Origin: Cellulomonas carbonis
GTDB taxonomy: Bacteria > Actinomycetota > Actinomycetes > Actinomycetales > Cellulomonadaceae
Direction of reading: 5' to 3'
NCBI RefSeq assembly: GCF_014636275.1
Contig: NZ_BMEB01000002.1
Location: forward strand, 186,001-250,000
Length of the DNA: 64,000 nucleotides
The position numbers were made by a program, and so were the translations under genes. Below the pieces are notes generated by a model that saw nothing but the letters and a program-made list of their open reading frames with translations, had not been told where the DNA came from and made no database searches. Shown here in pieces: positions 16,691-25,603 of this stretch. Position 1 is the stretch's first letter. Each line of letters starts with the position of its first letter.

Positions 16691-18052
16691 ATGACTCCCG
16701 AGAACGGCGAGCCGACGGGGCGGGTGACTCCTGCCCCCGGCAGCGCCGCCCAGACCGTCCAGCCCGTCCACGGGACCCGCCTCGACCCCTGGATCGGCGC
16801 CTACGCCGACCGGACGCACGGCATGCGTGCCTCCGAGATCCGGGCGCTCTTCGCCGTCGCGAACCGCCCCGAGGTGGTCTCGCTCGCCGGCGGCATGCCG
16901 AACCTCGCGGGCCTCCCGCTCGACGCGATCGCCGAGTCCACGCAGCGGCTCGTGGCCACGCGCGGGCTCACGGCGCTGCAGTACGGGTCCGGGCAGGGCG
17001 ACGAGCGGCTGCGTGAGCAGATCCTCGAGGTCATGCGCCTCGAGGGCATCGACGCCCACCCCGACGACGTCGTCGTCACGACCGGTTCGCAGCAGGCCCT
17101 CGACCTGGTGACGCGGCTCTTCGTCAACCCGGGCGACGTCGTCGTCGCCGAGGCCCCGTCCTACGTCGGGGCGCTCGGGGTGTTCCGCGCGTACCAGGCC
17201 GACATCGTCCACGTGCCGCTCGACGAGCACGGCCTCGTGCCCGAGGCGCTCGAGGAGGCGCTGACGCGGCTGCGTGCCGAGGGCCGGCCGGTCAAGCTGC
17301 TCTACACCGTGCCGAACTTCCACAACCCCGCGGGCGTCACGCTCTCGCTCGAGCGGCGTCCGCGCGTGCTCGAGATCGCCCGGCGTCACGGAGTCCTGGT
17401 CGTCGAGGACAACCCCTACGGGCTGCTCGGCTTCTCGGGCGACCCGCTGCCCGCGATGCGGTCGATGGAGGACGACGGGGTCATCTACCTCGGGTCGTTC
17501 TCCAAGACGTTCGCGCCCGGCTACCGGATCGGGTGGGCGGTCGCGCCGCACGCGGTGCGCGAGAAGCTCGTGCTCGCGAGCGAGTCGGCGATCCTGTGCC
17601 CGTCCAACGCGTCCCAGCTGTCGATCTCGACCTACCTCGAGAACCACGACTGGCGCGGGCAGATCAAGCAGTTCCGCGAGATGTACCGCGAGCGTCGCGA
17701 CGCGATGATCGGTGCGCTGTCGGAGCACATCCCGTCCGCGACGTGGACGGTTCCCGACGGCGGCTTCTACACGTGGGTCCGCCTGCCCGACGGCCTCGAC
17801 GCGCAGGCGATGCTGCCGCGGGCCATCACGGCCCTCGTCGCGTACGTCTCGGGCACCGCCTTCTACGCCGACGGACAGGGAGCCGACCACATGCGCCTCT
17901 CGTTCTGCTACCCCACACCCGAGCGGATCCGTGAGGGCGTGCGCCGCCTCGCGAGCGTCGTCGACGCCGAGCGTGAGCTCGTCGACATCTTCGGCACCGC
18001 GGTCGCGCGCGAGAACCGGATCGTCGAGTCGCCCGAGCCGGACCTCGCATGA
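16691..18052 (+). CDS. PLP-dependent aminotransferase (2-aminoadipate/aromatic, class I/II)
   Basis: A 453-residue fold-type I aminotransferase without the GntR domain of MocR regulators. The N-terminal SLAGGMPN segment and the PNFHNPAGVTLS substrate-binding loop are characteristic of the LysN/2-aminoadipate group. The PLP lysine lies in GSFSKTFAPGYRIGW (K272). Substrate is unknown. It overlaps the D-Ala-D-Ala ligase gene by four bases (ATGA), suggesting coupled expression and possibly amino-acid supply for cell-wall precursor synthesis. That link is inference from position only. Confidence 0.85.
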   Translation: MTPENGEPTGRVTPAPGSAAQTVQPVHGTRLDPWIGAYADRTHGMRASEIRALFAVANRPEVVSLAGGMPNLAGLPLDAIAESTQRLVATRGLTALQYGSGQGDERLREQILEVMRLEGIDAHPDDVVVTTGSQQALDLVTRLFVNPGDVVVAEAPSYVGALGVFRAYQADIVHVPLDEHGLVPEALEEALTRLRAEGRPVKLLYTVPNFHNPAGVTLSLERRPRVLEIARRHGVLVVEDNPYGLLGFSGDPLPAMRSMEDDGVIYLGSFSKTFAPGYRIGWAVAPHAVREKLVLASESAILCPSNASQLSISTYLENHDWRGQIKQFREMYRERRDAMIGALSEHIPSATWTVPDGGFYTWVRLPDGLDAQAMLPRAITALVAYVSGTAFYADGQGADHMRLSFCYPTPERIREGVRRLASVVDAERELVDIFGTAVARENRIVESPEPDLA

Positions 18053-18996
18053 GCGGCGGGACGTTGGACGTCGTCGTCCTCGCGGGTGGGCTGTCGCACG
18101 AGCGCGACGTGTCGCTGCGGTCCGGCCGTCGCGTCGCGGAGGCGCTGCGCGGCGCCGGGGTCGACGTGTCGGTGCACGACGTCGACGCGCGGCTCATCCC
18201 GACCCTGCGCGAGCTGCGTCCCACACTCGTCTGGCCGCTCCTGCACGGTGCGACGGGTGAGGACGGGTCGGTCCGCGACGTGCTCGACATGCTCGGGCAG
18301 CGCTACGTCGGTGCCGGACCACGCGCGAGCCGGGTCGCCTGGAGCAAGCCGGTCGCCAAGACCGTCGTCGGCGCGGCCGGCGTGCACTCACCGCGGTTCG
18401 TGACGCTGCCGCAGAGCCTGTTCCGCGAGCTCGGCGCGACGGCGGTGCTCGAGACGGTCCTCGAGGGCCTCGGGCTGCCGCTCGCGGTCAAGCCGTCACG
18501 TGGCGGGTCGGCGCTCGGCGTGACCATCGTGCGGAGCGCGGAGGAGCTCCCGCGCGCCATGGTGAACTGCTTCGCGTACGGCGACACCGCGCTCATCGAG
18601 CACGCCGTCGAGGGCACCGAGGTCGCCGTGAGCGTCGTCGACACCGGGGACGGACCGCGCGCCCTCCCGGCCGTCGAGGTGGTCACGGACGGGCCGTACG
18701 ACTACGACGCGCGGTACTTCCCCGGGCGGACCGAGTACTTCACGCCCGCGCGGCTCACCACGGACGTCGCCGACCGGGTCGCGCAGGCCGCCGTGGCCGT
18801 CCACACGTCGCTGGGCCTGCGGCACCTCTCGCGGAGCGACCTCATCATCGACCGCGACGGTGTGCCGCAGTTCATCGACGTCAACACGGCACCGGGCATG
18901 ACGGAGACGTCGCTGTTCCCGCAGGCCGCCGTCGCCGACGGGTACGACCTCGGCAAGCTCTACCGCTCGATCGTCGAGGCTGCGCTCGAGGACTGA
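18049..18996 (+). CDS. D-alanine-D-alanine ligase family, ATP-grasp
   Basis: A 315-residue ATP-grasp protein with the Ddl N-terminal VVVLAGGLSHERDVS, the PLLHGATGEDGSV loop, the VKPSRGGSALGV ATP loop, and C-terminal RSDLIIDRDG and FIDVNTAPGMTETSLFPQA metal- and product-binding motifs. Ddl joins two D-alanines for the peptidoglycan stem peptide. At 315 residues it is shorter than the ~350-370-residue long form common in actinobacteria, so a second Ddl elsewhere in the genome would not be surprising. Confidence 0.85.
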   Translation: MSGGTLDVVVLAGGLSHERDVSLRSGRRVAEALRGAGVDVSVHDVDARLIPTLRELRPTLVWPLLHGATGEDGSVRDVLDMLGQRYVGAGPRASRVAWSKPVAKTVVGAAGVHSPRFVTLPQSLFRELGATAVLETVLEGLGLPLAVKPSRGGSALGVTIVRSAEELPRAMVNCFAYGDTALIEHAVEGTEVAVSVVDTGDGPRALPAVEVVTDGPYDYDARYFPGRTEYFTPARLTTDVADRVAQAAVAVHTSLGLRHLSRSDLIIDRDGVPQFIDVNTAPGMTETSLFPQAAVADGYDLGKLYRSIVEAALED

Positions 18997-19226
18997 CGCA
19001 GCGCGTCGGTGGGCCGTCGCGCTGGGGTTGGCAGGCCGGCTACGGTCGGCGCGTGTCGGGCGGCGGTCGGCGGACCGGCGGCGGTCGGCCGCGCGCCCTG
19101 TGGTTGGGCCCGGCGCCAGTGGGCGCGCGGCGCTCGGCGGGCCGGCGACGACCGGCGTGCCCCTGCGGTTGGGCCGACCCGCCGCCGCGCAGTCACCGGC
19201 TCAGCCGTGTGCCGCGCGGGCGCTCC

Positions 19227-20678
19227 TCAGCGAAGGAGGCCCGGGTCGTCGGGTGACAGCGTGGCGAGGATGCGGTTCAGGTCGTCGACGGACGCGAACT
19301 CGACCGTGAGCCGGCCCTTGGTGCGACCGAGGGCGATCTTGACGCGGGTGTCGAATCGATCCGACAGGCGCGTCGCGAGGTCGTCGAGGGCCGCGTTCCG
19401 GTGACCGGGACGCGGCCTCCGCACGGGCGCGGGCCGTTCCGGGTCCCCGCCGAGCGTGACGATCTCCTCGGTCGCACGCACCGAGAGGCCCTCCGCGACG
19501 ATCCGCTGGGCGAGCCGCTCCATCGCCGCGGCGTCGGGCAGCCCGAGCAGCGCGCGAGCGTGTCCTGCGGAGAGGACACCTGCCGCGACCCGCCGCTGGA
19601 CGAGCGGCGGGAGACGGAGGAGCCGCAGCGTGTTCGAGATCTGTGGACGAGACCTGTGGATACGCCGTGCGAGCTCGTCGTGCGTGCAGCCGAAGTCGTC
19701 GAGGAGCTGCTGATACGCCGCGGCCTCCTCGAGCGGGTTGAGCTGGCTGCGGTGCAGGTTCTCCAGGAGGGCGTCGCGCAGGAGGTCGTGGTCCTCGGTC
19801 TCCCGGACGATGGCCGGCACGGTCTCGAGGCCCGCCTCCTGGGTGGCCCGCCAGCGCCGCTCTCCCATGATGAGCTCGTAGCGGTGGCCGTCGGTGCCGT
19901 CCGTGGGACGGACGACGATCGGCTGGAGCACCCCGATCTCGCGGATCGAGCTGACGAGCTCGGCGAGCGCGTCCTCGTCGAAGACCGTCCGCGGCTGGCG
20001 CGGGTTCGGCCGGATGTCCCCGACCGGGATCTCGGCGAAGTGCGCGCCGGGGACGGGGACGAGCCCGTCGGCGTCGGCGTCGGCGGCGGCGAGCGGGCCG
20101 GCACCGCCCGCGTCACTGTCGCTGGACGTGCTCGTCACGAAGCCGTCCTGAGCGGAGGGGTCGACGTCCGTGCCGGTCGAGGCGCCCGACCCGCCGTCGG
20201 CGGCGTCCGGGGTACTGCCGGGGCGCGAGGCCGGGCGTACCGTCGCGTCATCGGCTGTGTCGCCGGCGTCGCCCGGTGCAGCCTCGGACGCGTCCGTCGC
20301 GACCGAGGACGAGGTACCCGCGACGTGCCGGCTGTCAGCGCGGCCGTTGTGCTCGCCCGGCGTGCCGACGGATCCGTCCGTCGGTCGGGGTGTCGTCTCG
20401 GACGGCTCGATCCCGGCGTTCTGCTGGTCGTCGACGCGACCGTCGCGGCCGGCCTCGCCCGCGCCCCAGGGGGCTTCGTCGCGTGTGGAAGCGTCGGCGG
20501 GCGCGTCCGACGGACCGCGCCTGTCATCCGCACCCGTCGAGGGGTCCGCTGCGTCACGGTCGACGGGTGTCGCCGCGCCGGGGAAGAAGACGTCGACGGG
20601 ACGGCCCGCCGATCCCGAGGGGCCGCTCGGGATCAAGGCACCGAGACCCCTGCCCAGTCCGCGTCGCTTCTCGGCCAT
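19227..20678 (-). CDS. parB: Chromosome partitioning protein ParB
   Basis: A 483-residue parS-binding CTPase. The N-terminal [17 protein letters not shown] is the ParA-contacting arm. Residues about 40-210 are a long acidic Ser/Asp/Ala-rich insert, probably disordered. Then comes the CTP-binding ParB/Srx domain ([18 protein letters not shown] ... GERRWRA) and [19 protein letters not shown], the HTH domain that reads parS ([22 protein letters not shown]) and a C-terminal dimerisation domain. Its ATG overlaps the parA stop by one base. It converges on ddl. Confidence 0.96.
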   Translation of the reverse strand: MAEKRRGLGRGLGALIPSGPSGSAGRPVDVFFPGAATPVDRDAADPSTGADDRRGPSDAPADASTRDEAPWGAGEAGRDGRVDDQQNAGIEPSETTPRPTDGSVGTPGEHNGRADSRHVAGTSSSVATDASEAAPGDAGDTADDATVRPASRPGSTPDAADGGSGASTGTDVDPSAQDGFVTSTSSDSDAGGAGPLAAADADADGLVPVPGAHFAEIPVGDIRPNPRQPRTVFDEDALAELVSSIREIGVLQPIVVRPTDGTDGHRYELIMGERRWRATQEAGLETVPAIVRETEDHDLLRDALLENLHRSQLNPLEEAAAYQQLLDDFGCTHDELARRIHRSRPQISNTLRLLRLPPLVQRRVAAGVLSAGHARALLGLPDAAAMERLAQRIVAEGLSVRATEEIVTLGGDPERPAPVRRPRPGHRNAALDDLATRLSDRFDTRVKIALGRTKGRLTVEFASVDDLNRILATLSPDDPGLLR

Positions 20679-21673
20679 CAGCTCTCCTCGGTCGTGCTCG
20701 TCGGCGCCATGGCGGCGCGCTGGGCCAGCTCACGTGCTGCTGCCAGGTAGGCCAGCGCACCCGTCGAGCCCGGGTCGTAGGTCATGATCGTCTGGGCGTG
20801 GCTCGGGGCCTCGGAGATGCGGACGGATCGCGGGACCGTGGTGCGCAGGGTCTGGTCCGGGAAGTGCTCGCGGACCTCCTCGGCGACCTGCTGTGCGAGG
20901 TTGGTGCGCGCGTCGTACATCGTGAGCAGGATCGTTGAGACGTGGAGCGCCGGGTTCAGGTGGTTCTTGATGAGCTGCACGTTCTTGAGCAGCTGGCTGA
21001 GTCCCTCGAGCGCGTAGTACTCGCACTGGATGGGGATGAGGACCTCGCGCGCGGCGACGAACGCGTTGACCGTCAGCAGCCCGAGGCTCGGCGGGCAGTC
21101 GACGAACACGTAGTCGAGCCGGTCCCCCGCCTCCTCGCGGTGGCGCAGGTAGGCATCGATCGCGTTCCGGAGCCTCGCCTCGCGCGCGACCATCGAGACG
21201 AGCTCGATCTCGGCGCCGGACAGGTCGATCGTCGCCGGCGCGCCCCACAATCGCGGGATGAGAGACGACTGCTGGACCACCGCGGCGAGGTCCTCGTCCT
21301 CGATGAGCACCTCGTAGACCGACGGTGTGCCCGCACGGTGCTCGATGCCCAGGGCGGTCGAGGCGTTCCCCTGCGGGTCGTTGTCGATGACGAGCACGTT
21401 CAGCCCGGCCTGCGCGAGGGCGGCCGCGAGGTTCACCGTGGTCGTCGTCTTCCCGACACCGCCCTTCTGGTTGGCGATGGTGATGACGCGCGTCGACGGC
21501 GGCCGTTCGAACCGCCGTCCGGATAGGTCGATGCGTCGCCGGGCATCGGCGGCGATCTGCGCGGCCAGGGGCGTCGACTCGTCCACCGACGGCAGGCTCT
21601 CGATGAGGGCGGCCCGGCGCTGCTCGTCCGAGAGCGACGTTCCACGTGAAACGTCGGTCGGCTGCTGCTCCAC
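20678..21673 (-). CDS. parA: Chromosome partitioning ATPase ParA
   Basis: A 331-residue Soj/ParA-type Walker ATPase. The deviant Walker [17 protein letters not shown] lies near residues 62-76, then [10 protein letters not shown], the switch [14 protein letters not shown] and a C-terminal [11 protein letters not shown]. It positions ParB-parS complexes by non-specific DNA binding. I start at GTG 21673, which has an AGAGGAG site 6-8 bases upstream; the frame stays open to 21757 without a comparable signal. A parS site lies inside the first 15 codons. Confidence 0.95.
   Translation of the reverse strand: MEQQPTDVSRGTSLSDEQRRAALIESLPSVDESTPLAAQIAADARRRIDLSGRRFERPPSTRVITIANQKGGVGKTTTTVNLAAALAQAGLNVLVIDNDPQGNASTALGIEHRAGTPSVYEVLIEDEDLAAVVQQSSLIPRLWGAPATIDLSGAEIELVSMVAREARLRNAIDAYLRHREEAGDRLDYVFVDCPPSLGLLTVNAFVAAREVLIPIQCEYYALEGLSQLLKNVQLIKNHLNPALHVSTILLTMYDARTNLAQQVAEEVREHFPDQTLRTTVPRSVRISEAPSHAQTIMTYDPGSTGALAYLAAARELAQRAAMAPTSTTEES
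21639..21652. promoter_or_regulatory. parS site within parA
   Basis: GTTCCACGTGAAAC, one mismatch from the fully palindromic actinobacterial parS. It encodes VSRGTS-like residues near the ParA N-terminus. Confidence 0.85.
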
Positions 21674-22087
21674 TGCGTCTCCTCTGCGTTGCGTGCGGGG
21701 ATCATCCTGCCATCCGGCCGGCGCGGATCCTGTCGTCCACACTGCGGGGCCGGTCACGAGACGTGGTGTCGTCGGTCCTCGCAGCGGGCTGTGGCGACAA
21801 CTTCGCGGATGCCCGTCGGCTGCGGCGCCGCAGGCATCCCGCGGTGACCGATTCGGGCCACCGTGAGGAGATCAGTGCGCGCCGACCGCAGACGACCGCC
21901 GTCTCGCTGCCACGCGAGAGGTCGCCTCACCCGGGTCGCCTACGGTCACATCGAGCCCATGCCCTCGATGCGTTCTGGATCCAGACCGCGCCCCCGCACA
22001 GCCGTCGCTTTCGACGCGTGTCCGGGCCCGGACCGACGCGTGTCCGGTCCTGGGCCCACGCGTGTCCGGGCCTGGACCGACGCGGCG
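21674..22087. other. Gene-free rsmG-parA interval
   Basis: About 410 bases with no credible coding frame. It contains the ParA ribosome-binding site and presumably the parAB promoter, plus three 22-base tandem repeats (22014-22079) immediately after the rsmG stop. The long open frames here are GC-driven artefacts: Arg-rich and with no family resemblance. Confidence 0.6.
22014..22079. repeat. Three tandem 22-bp repeats after rsmG
   Basis: Units at 22014-22035, 22036-22057 and 22058-22079, each starting ACGCGTGTCCGG. Unit 1 contains the perfect 14-base palindrome GTCCGGGCCCGGAC. They may act as a terminator or a protein-binding array. Confidence 0.75.
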
Positions 22088-22879
22088 TCAGTCGCGGCGC
22101 CGACGCCGGGCAGGTCGCTGCGGTCGAGACGGAACGACGGCACGCTCCCGGACCACTCGCACGACCGTGGTCGCCTCCACATCGGGCACGGTCCCGACCG
22201 TCACGACCTCGCCCGCGCCGCCACCCCATGAGTCGATGACGGCCCGGGCCTCCTCGAGCTCGGCCGGACCCCGGTCGCCCTTCATCGCCAGGAGGACACC
22301 CCCCTGCTTCAGGAGGGGCATGGCCCACGGAACGAGTCGATCCATCGACGCGACCGCCCGCGCCGTCACAGCGTCCGCCGAGAGCTGCCCCACCATGTCC
22401 TCAGCACGCCCGCGTCGCACGCGGACGTGGTCGAGTCCCACGGAGGAACGCACCTCCTCGAGCCAGGCCGTACGCCGCTCCATCGGCTCGAGCAGGACCA
22501 CGTCCAGGTCGGGACGCATCGCCGCAAGGACGATCCCAGGCAGGCCGGCGCCGCTACCCAGGTCGACGACCGTGCCCGCATCGGGCATCAGCTGCGCGAC
22601 CGCAGCGCAGTTCAGGATGTGGCGTTCCCACAGGCGCGGCACCTCCCGCGGGCCGATGAGGCCCCGGAGGACGCCTTCTTCAGCAAGGAGCTCGGCGTAG
22701 TGCTCCACCGCGCCCATCCGGTCACCGAAGAACTCCCGGACTGCCGGTGACGAGGCGTTGAGCGCTCCTCCCGAGTCGACACCCGTCCTGGGCGTCGCTG
22801 GTCGGGCTGCCGCGACGTCGCTGGCGTGAAGGGTGGGGTCGTCCCTGTGCTGGGAATGTGGCTGTCTCGGGTCGCTCAT
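22088..22879 (-). CDS. rsmG: 16S rRNA (guanine-N7) methyltransferase RsmG (GidB)
   Basis: A 263-residue SAM-dependent enzyme that methylates G527 of 16S rRNA (E. coli numbering). It has the VVDLGSGAGLPGIVLA motif I, LLEPMERRTAWLEEV, and the TARAVASMDRLVPWAMPLL catalytic region. The C-terminus ends in a basic PARRRRR tail. I start at ATG 22879 (MSDPRQPHSQ). An upstream ATG at 22927 is possible, but the added residues do not look conserved. Unlike the usual tight jag-rsmG spacing, it is 2.2 kb from jag. Confidence 0.92.
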   Translation of the reverse strand: MSDPRQPHSQHRDDPTLHASDVAAARPATPRTGVDSGGALNASSPAVREFFGDRMGAVEHYAELLAEEGVLRGLIGPREVPRLWERHILNCAAVAQLMPDAGTVVDLGSGAGLPGIVLAAMRPDLDVVLLEPMERRTAWLEEVRSSVGLDHVRVRRGRAEDMVGQLSADAVTARAVASMDRLVPWAMPLLKQGGVLLAMKGDRGPAELEEARAVIDSWGGGAGEVVTVGTVPDVEATTVVRVVRERAVVPSRPQRPARRRRRD

Positions 22880-22973
22880 CGGGTCCAACGGTACGGGGCA
22901 CGTCACCAGGACCGGAAACCTCGACACGGTGCCACTGCGGAGGCACCGATCCTGTGAGGTCCGGGCTCCAGGG

Positions 22974-22987
22974 GTTCCACGTGAAAC
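22974..22987. promoter_or_regulatory. parS site
   Basis: GTTCCACGTGAAAC; about 95 bases upstream of the rsmG start, so ParB loading could affect rsmG transcription. Confidence 0.88.
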
Positions 22988-23249
22988 ATGGTCGGAACCG
23001 CCGACACGCGACCCAGTTGTGCGGGCCCGCCCGGGACTGCGATTGGCGACCGCGGCGCGCCACGAGCCACCGTGGCACTGCGGCCAGAGCGATCACCCGC
23101 TCCACGCACCCCCGGGGCGGAAGGGCGCGATCACTCCTCTGTCCAGCACCCTTCTCCGGATCGAATCCCCCGTAACCGGGCCATGCCGCGGTAGCCCCAC
23201 CCTGGTCACCAGGCCACCGCCAGCTCGAACCCCGGGGCGCTTCGTCGTC

Positions 23250-23263
23250 GTTCCACGTGGAAC
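23250..23263. promoter_or_regulatory. parS site, fully symmetric variant
   Basis: GTTCCACGTGGAAC is a perfect palindrome. It is preceded by the GGCGCTTC arm seen at other sites. Confidence 0.82.
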
Positions 23264-23666
23264 AGCTGCACAGCGGGAACCGCACTGGTGCCGCGTCCGG
23301 CGCCGGTTCCACGCGGGGCACGGCGCCGCGGTGTGCGCCGTGCCCACGGGCCTCGACCACGCGCGCCCCGGCAGCTGCAGCCCTTTGCGCTGCTGACACG
23401 CCCTCGGGCCTCAGTTGGGCGTGCCGAGGTTGGACCCACCGCGGCTGGCTTCGCGTCGGGCGGGCGACGCAGACTTCGTGAGCCAACAGTCAAACCGCCG
23501 GGGCGGTGCCGCGGGCGCGCGTGGAGTTCTCGTCCTGCCGCGCGCGAGGTGCCCAGCAGCCCAGGCGGCTCCTGCGTCATGGGGCCCGTGTGAGGCGCGA
23601 CGTGAAGCGACCGCGTCGAGCGAGCGGAGGGTCCACGAGACACCCGTTGTCCGGCCGCTGCTTGGC

Positions 23667-23680
23667 GTTCCACGTGAAAC
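23667..23680. promoter_or_regulatory. parS site
   Basis: GTTCCACGTGAAAC followed by GTCGCTGCGG, a 3' flank shared with the site at 23990. Confidence 0.88.
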
Positions 23681-23751
23681 GTCGCTGCGGAGCGGATCGC
23701 GCCCCTCGCACCCGGGAGGTTGTGTCGCCGCGGCGGTTCGCGACGACCTCG

Positions 23752-23765
23752 GTTCCACGTGAAAC
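23752..23765. promoter_or_regulatory. parS site
   Basis: GTTCCACGTGAAAC preceded by GACCTCG and followed by ATCACT, almost the same context as the site at 23990. Confidence 0.88.
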
Positions 23766-23840
23766 ATCACTTCGGCGTCAGGAATCGCGCGGACTGCTCT
23801 CGTGGCGGTGTGTCACTGCCGGCGCTTCACGTCGACGGTG

Positions 23841-23854
23841 GTTCCACGTGAAAC
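23841..23854. promoter_or_regulatory. parS site
   Basis: GTTCCACGTGAAAC preceded by the arm GGCGCTTCACGTCGAC. Confidence 0.88.
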
Positions 23855-23989
23855 ACGGTCGCTCGACAGACTCGCACCGCCTGCCTGTGGTCCATGTCTC
23901 GCTGCCGGGCCATTCACACCAACCGGTGCGGGGTATGCCTTGCGCAATTCAACCCGAAATCTCGATGGCGGCGGTTGGTACAGACCTCG

Positions 23990-24003
23990 GTTCCACGTGA
24001 AAC
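23990..24003. promoter_or_regulatory. parS site
   Basis: GTTCCACGTGAAAC preceded by GACCTCG and followed by GTCACTGCGGCG. Confidence 0.88.
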
Positions 24004-24077
24004 GTCACTGCGGCGGCAGCCGGACCCTGCGCCCTCGCGTCCATGTGCCGTCGGCGGCGCTTCGCGCCGACCGGCGG

Positions 24078-24091
24078 GTTCCACGTGAAAC
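24078..24091. promoter_or_regulatory. parS site
   Basis: GTTCCACGTGAAAC preceded by the arm GGCGCTTCGCGCCGAC. Confidence 0.88.
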
Positions 24092-24773
24092 ATCGCTCTG
24101 AGGCCCGGCGGCGTTCAGGAGCCGAGTCGAGGGTGCGTAAGAGGCCCAAGCCGCGCCCAGCCGACTTCCACGCACGAGGGCGGGCGACACAGCTGCGCGA
24201 CGCCGCTAGGACACGATGCGCCAGCGCCTCCAAGATGAGACGGCCGGTCCATGCGGCGTGAGCCAACGACGCCGGGCACCGACTCGGTGTGGTGCTGTCC
24301 GACCGGACGTACCCCTATGGAAGCGCATCAGAGCCACTCGAGGACGAGACGGGACTGGACGCTCGAGGGCGAGCAGTGGCCGACGCGAGCTCGATCTGTC
24401 CGGAGCCGGCAGGACGTCAGCTATCGAGCCCGACAGTGGCCAATCCCTCAACCGTGGCCGCTACCCGTCGCCGAGGATCAGCCCGGCCCTCCCAACCGAG
24501 GCCCAGCCGTGAGGACTTCAGGTGGGCGCACCACCGGTCCGTGCGTGCGCTTCCCACCCCTTCCTCCGACGCCCGTCCGCCGTCGTTCACGTCCTCGTCC
24601 GGCCGGACGCGCGTCCGCCTCAGCGCACCCACGACCCGTCACGCTGTCCGGGCGGTGTCTGCTGCTCCCCGTCAAGCACGACACGACATCTGCGCAGCCA
24701 GACGTCCGGTGGAACCGCCGGCACCACCGGTCAGGCTCTCGAGGCATCACGGTGCCACCTCAGCGGGGTGCAC

Positions 24774-24787
24774 GTCTCACGTGAGAC
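24774..24787. promoter_or_regulatory. Possible degenerate parS
   Basis: GTCTCACGTGAGAC keeps the CACGTG core and full symmetry but differs at two bases per site from consensus. ParB binding is uncertain. Confidence 0.4.
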
Positions 24788-24919
24788 TCGCGGAGCTCGA
24801 GACCGCCGCTAGACCGACCGAGCGCCGGCGATCCTCCGTTCACCCCACCTCAGCGGACGACACAGTCGAGCCGTGATCTCCGCAGCCATGCAACGCAGAG
24901 CCGAGCCGGGACGGTTTCC

Positions 24920-24933
24920 GTTTCACGTGGAAC
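24920..24933. promoter_or_regulatory. parS site, opposite orientation
   Basis: GTTTCACGTGGAAC is the reverse complement form of the other sites. It lies nearest to jag and oriC. Confidence 0.85.
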
Positions 24934-25015
24934 CTCCTCGGCGGCACCGCACGGGCTCGCCGCCGCTGACGACCTCCCACGACACCCACCCAGCCACGAC
25001 CGGCGGCAGACGCCG

Positions 25016-25050
25016 GACGGGGAGCCGACCCGATGGGGCGGCTCCCCGTC
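25016..25050 (-). terminator. Terminator of the rpmH-jag operon
   Basis: A perfect 12-base stem (GACGGGGAGCCG at 25016-25027, CGGCTCCCCGTC at 25039-25050) lies 13 bases past the jag stop. It separates this operon from rsmG. Confidence 0.85.
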
Positions 25051-25062
25051 AGCGTCCCGTCA

Positions 25063-25572
25063 TCACGCGGGGCGGACCACCACGTGCCGGTTCGGCTCGA
25101 CGCCCTCGCTGTCGCTCGTCAGACCCGCCTCGGCCACGACGTCATGGACGACCTTGCGCTCGAACGGGTTCATGGGCTCGAGAGCGACCTCGTTCCCGGA
25201 CGCCTTCGCCTCGGCGATCGCAGCCCGCGCCACCTCGGCCAGCTCGGCCCGACGCCCGGCGCGGAAGCCGGCGATGTCGAGCATCAGCCGGCTGCGTTCA
25301 CCCGTCTTCGCCTGAACCGCCAGGCGCGTGAGCTCCTGCAGCGCGTCGAGCACCTCGCCCTCGGCCCCGACGAGCCGGCGCAGGGCGCGCTCGTCCGACT
25401 GGTCGGCGACGATCTCGACCGCTGCCCGGCCGTGCTCGACGTCGATGTCGATGTCACCGCCGATGTCGGCGATGTCGAGCAGCTCCTCGAGGTAGTCGGC
25501 CGCGATCTCGCCCTCTTCCTCGAGGCGTCGCGTCTCCTCCTGGGGCGCAGCGTGCGCCGAGTTCTCCGTCAT
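25063..25572 (-). CDS. jag: Jag/KhpB-type KH-R3H RNA-binding protein
   Basis: A 169-residue protein. After an acidic N-terminus come the KH domain (IVADQSDERALRRLVGAEGEVLDALQ region, residues about 65-110) and the R3H domain (NPFERKVVHDVVAEAG). Jag/KhpB binds RNA in the cytoplasm and influences cell-wall synthesis and division in Gram-positives. The ATG at 25572 gives the expected start MTENSAH; longer in-frame extensions overlap yidC. It is the last gene of the rpmH-rnpA-yidD-yidC-jag operon, 31 bases after yidC. Confidence 0.92.
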   Translation of the reverse strand: MTENSAHAAPQEETRRLEEEGEIAADYLEELLDIADIGGDIDIDVEHGRAAVEIVADQSDERALRRLVGAEGEVLDALQELTRLAVQAKTGERSRLMLDIAGFRAGRRAELAEVARAAIAEAKASGNEVALEPMNPFERKVVHDVVAEAGLTSDSEGVEPNRHVVVRPA

Positions 25573-25603
25573 GGGGTCTCCGTCCGTGATGCGGGTCGCG
25601 GTG

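Larger units (their letters stand above)
22880..25062. other. 2.2-kb gene-free parS array between jag and rsmG
   Basis: No frame in this stretch has a recognisable protein, proper codon pattern or ribosome-binding site. It holds eight full parS-like sites, seven of them of the GTTCCACGTGAAAC/GTTCCACGTGGAAC/GTTTCACGTGGAAC type, plus a symmetric variant. It is the expected main ParB loading zone, about 5 kb from oriC. Several sites share flanking arms, suggesting local duplication. The jag terminator (25016-25050) lies at one edge and the rsmG promoter must be at the other. Confidence 0.8.

Noticed and set aside
23411..24876. Several overlapping open frames in the jag-rsmG gap
   Set aside because: They run through parS sites, lack ribosome-binding sites, and show no protein-like composition or conserved motif.
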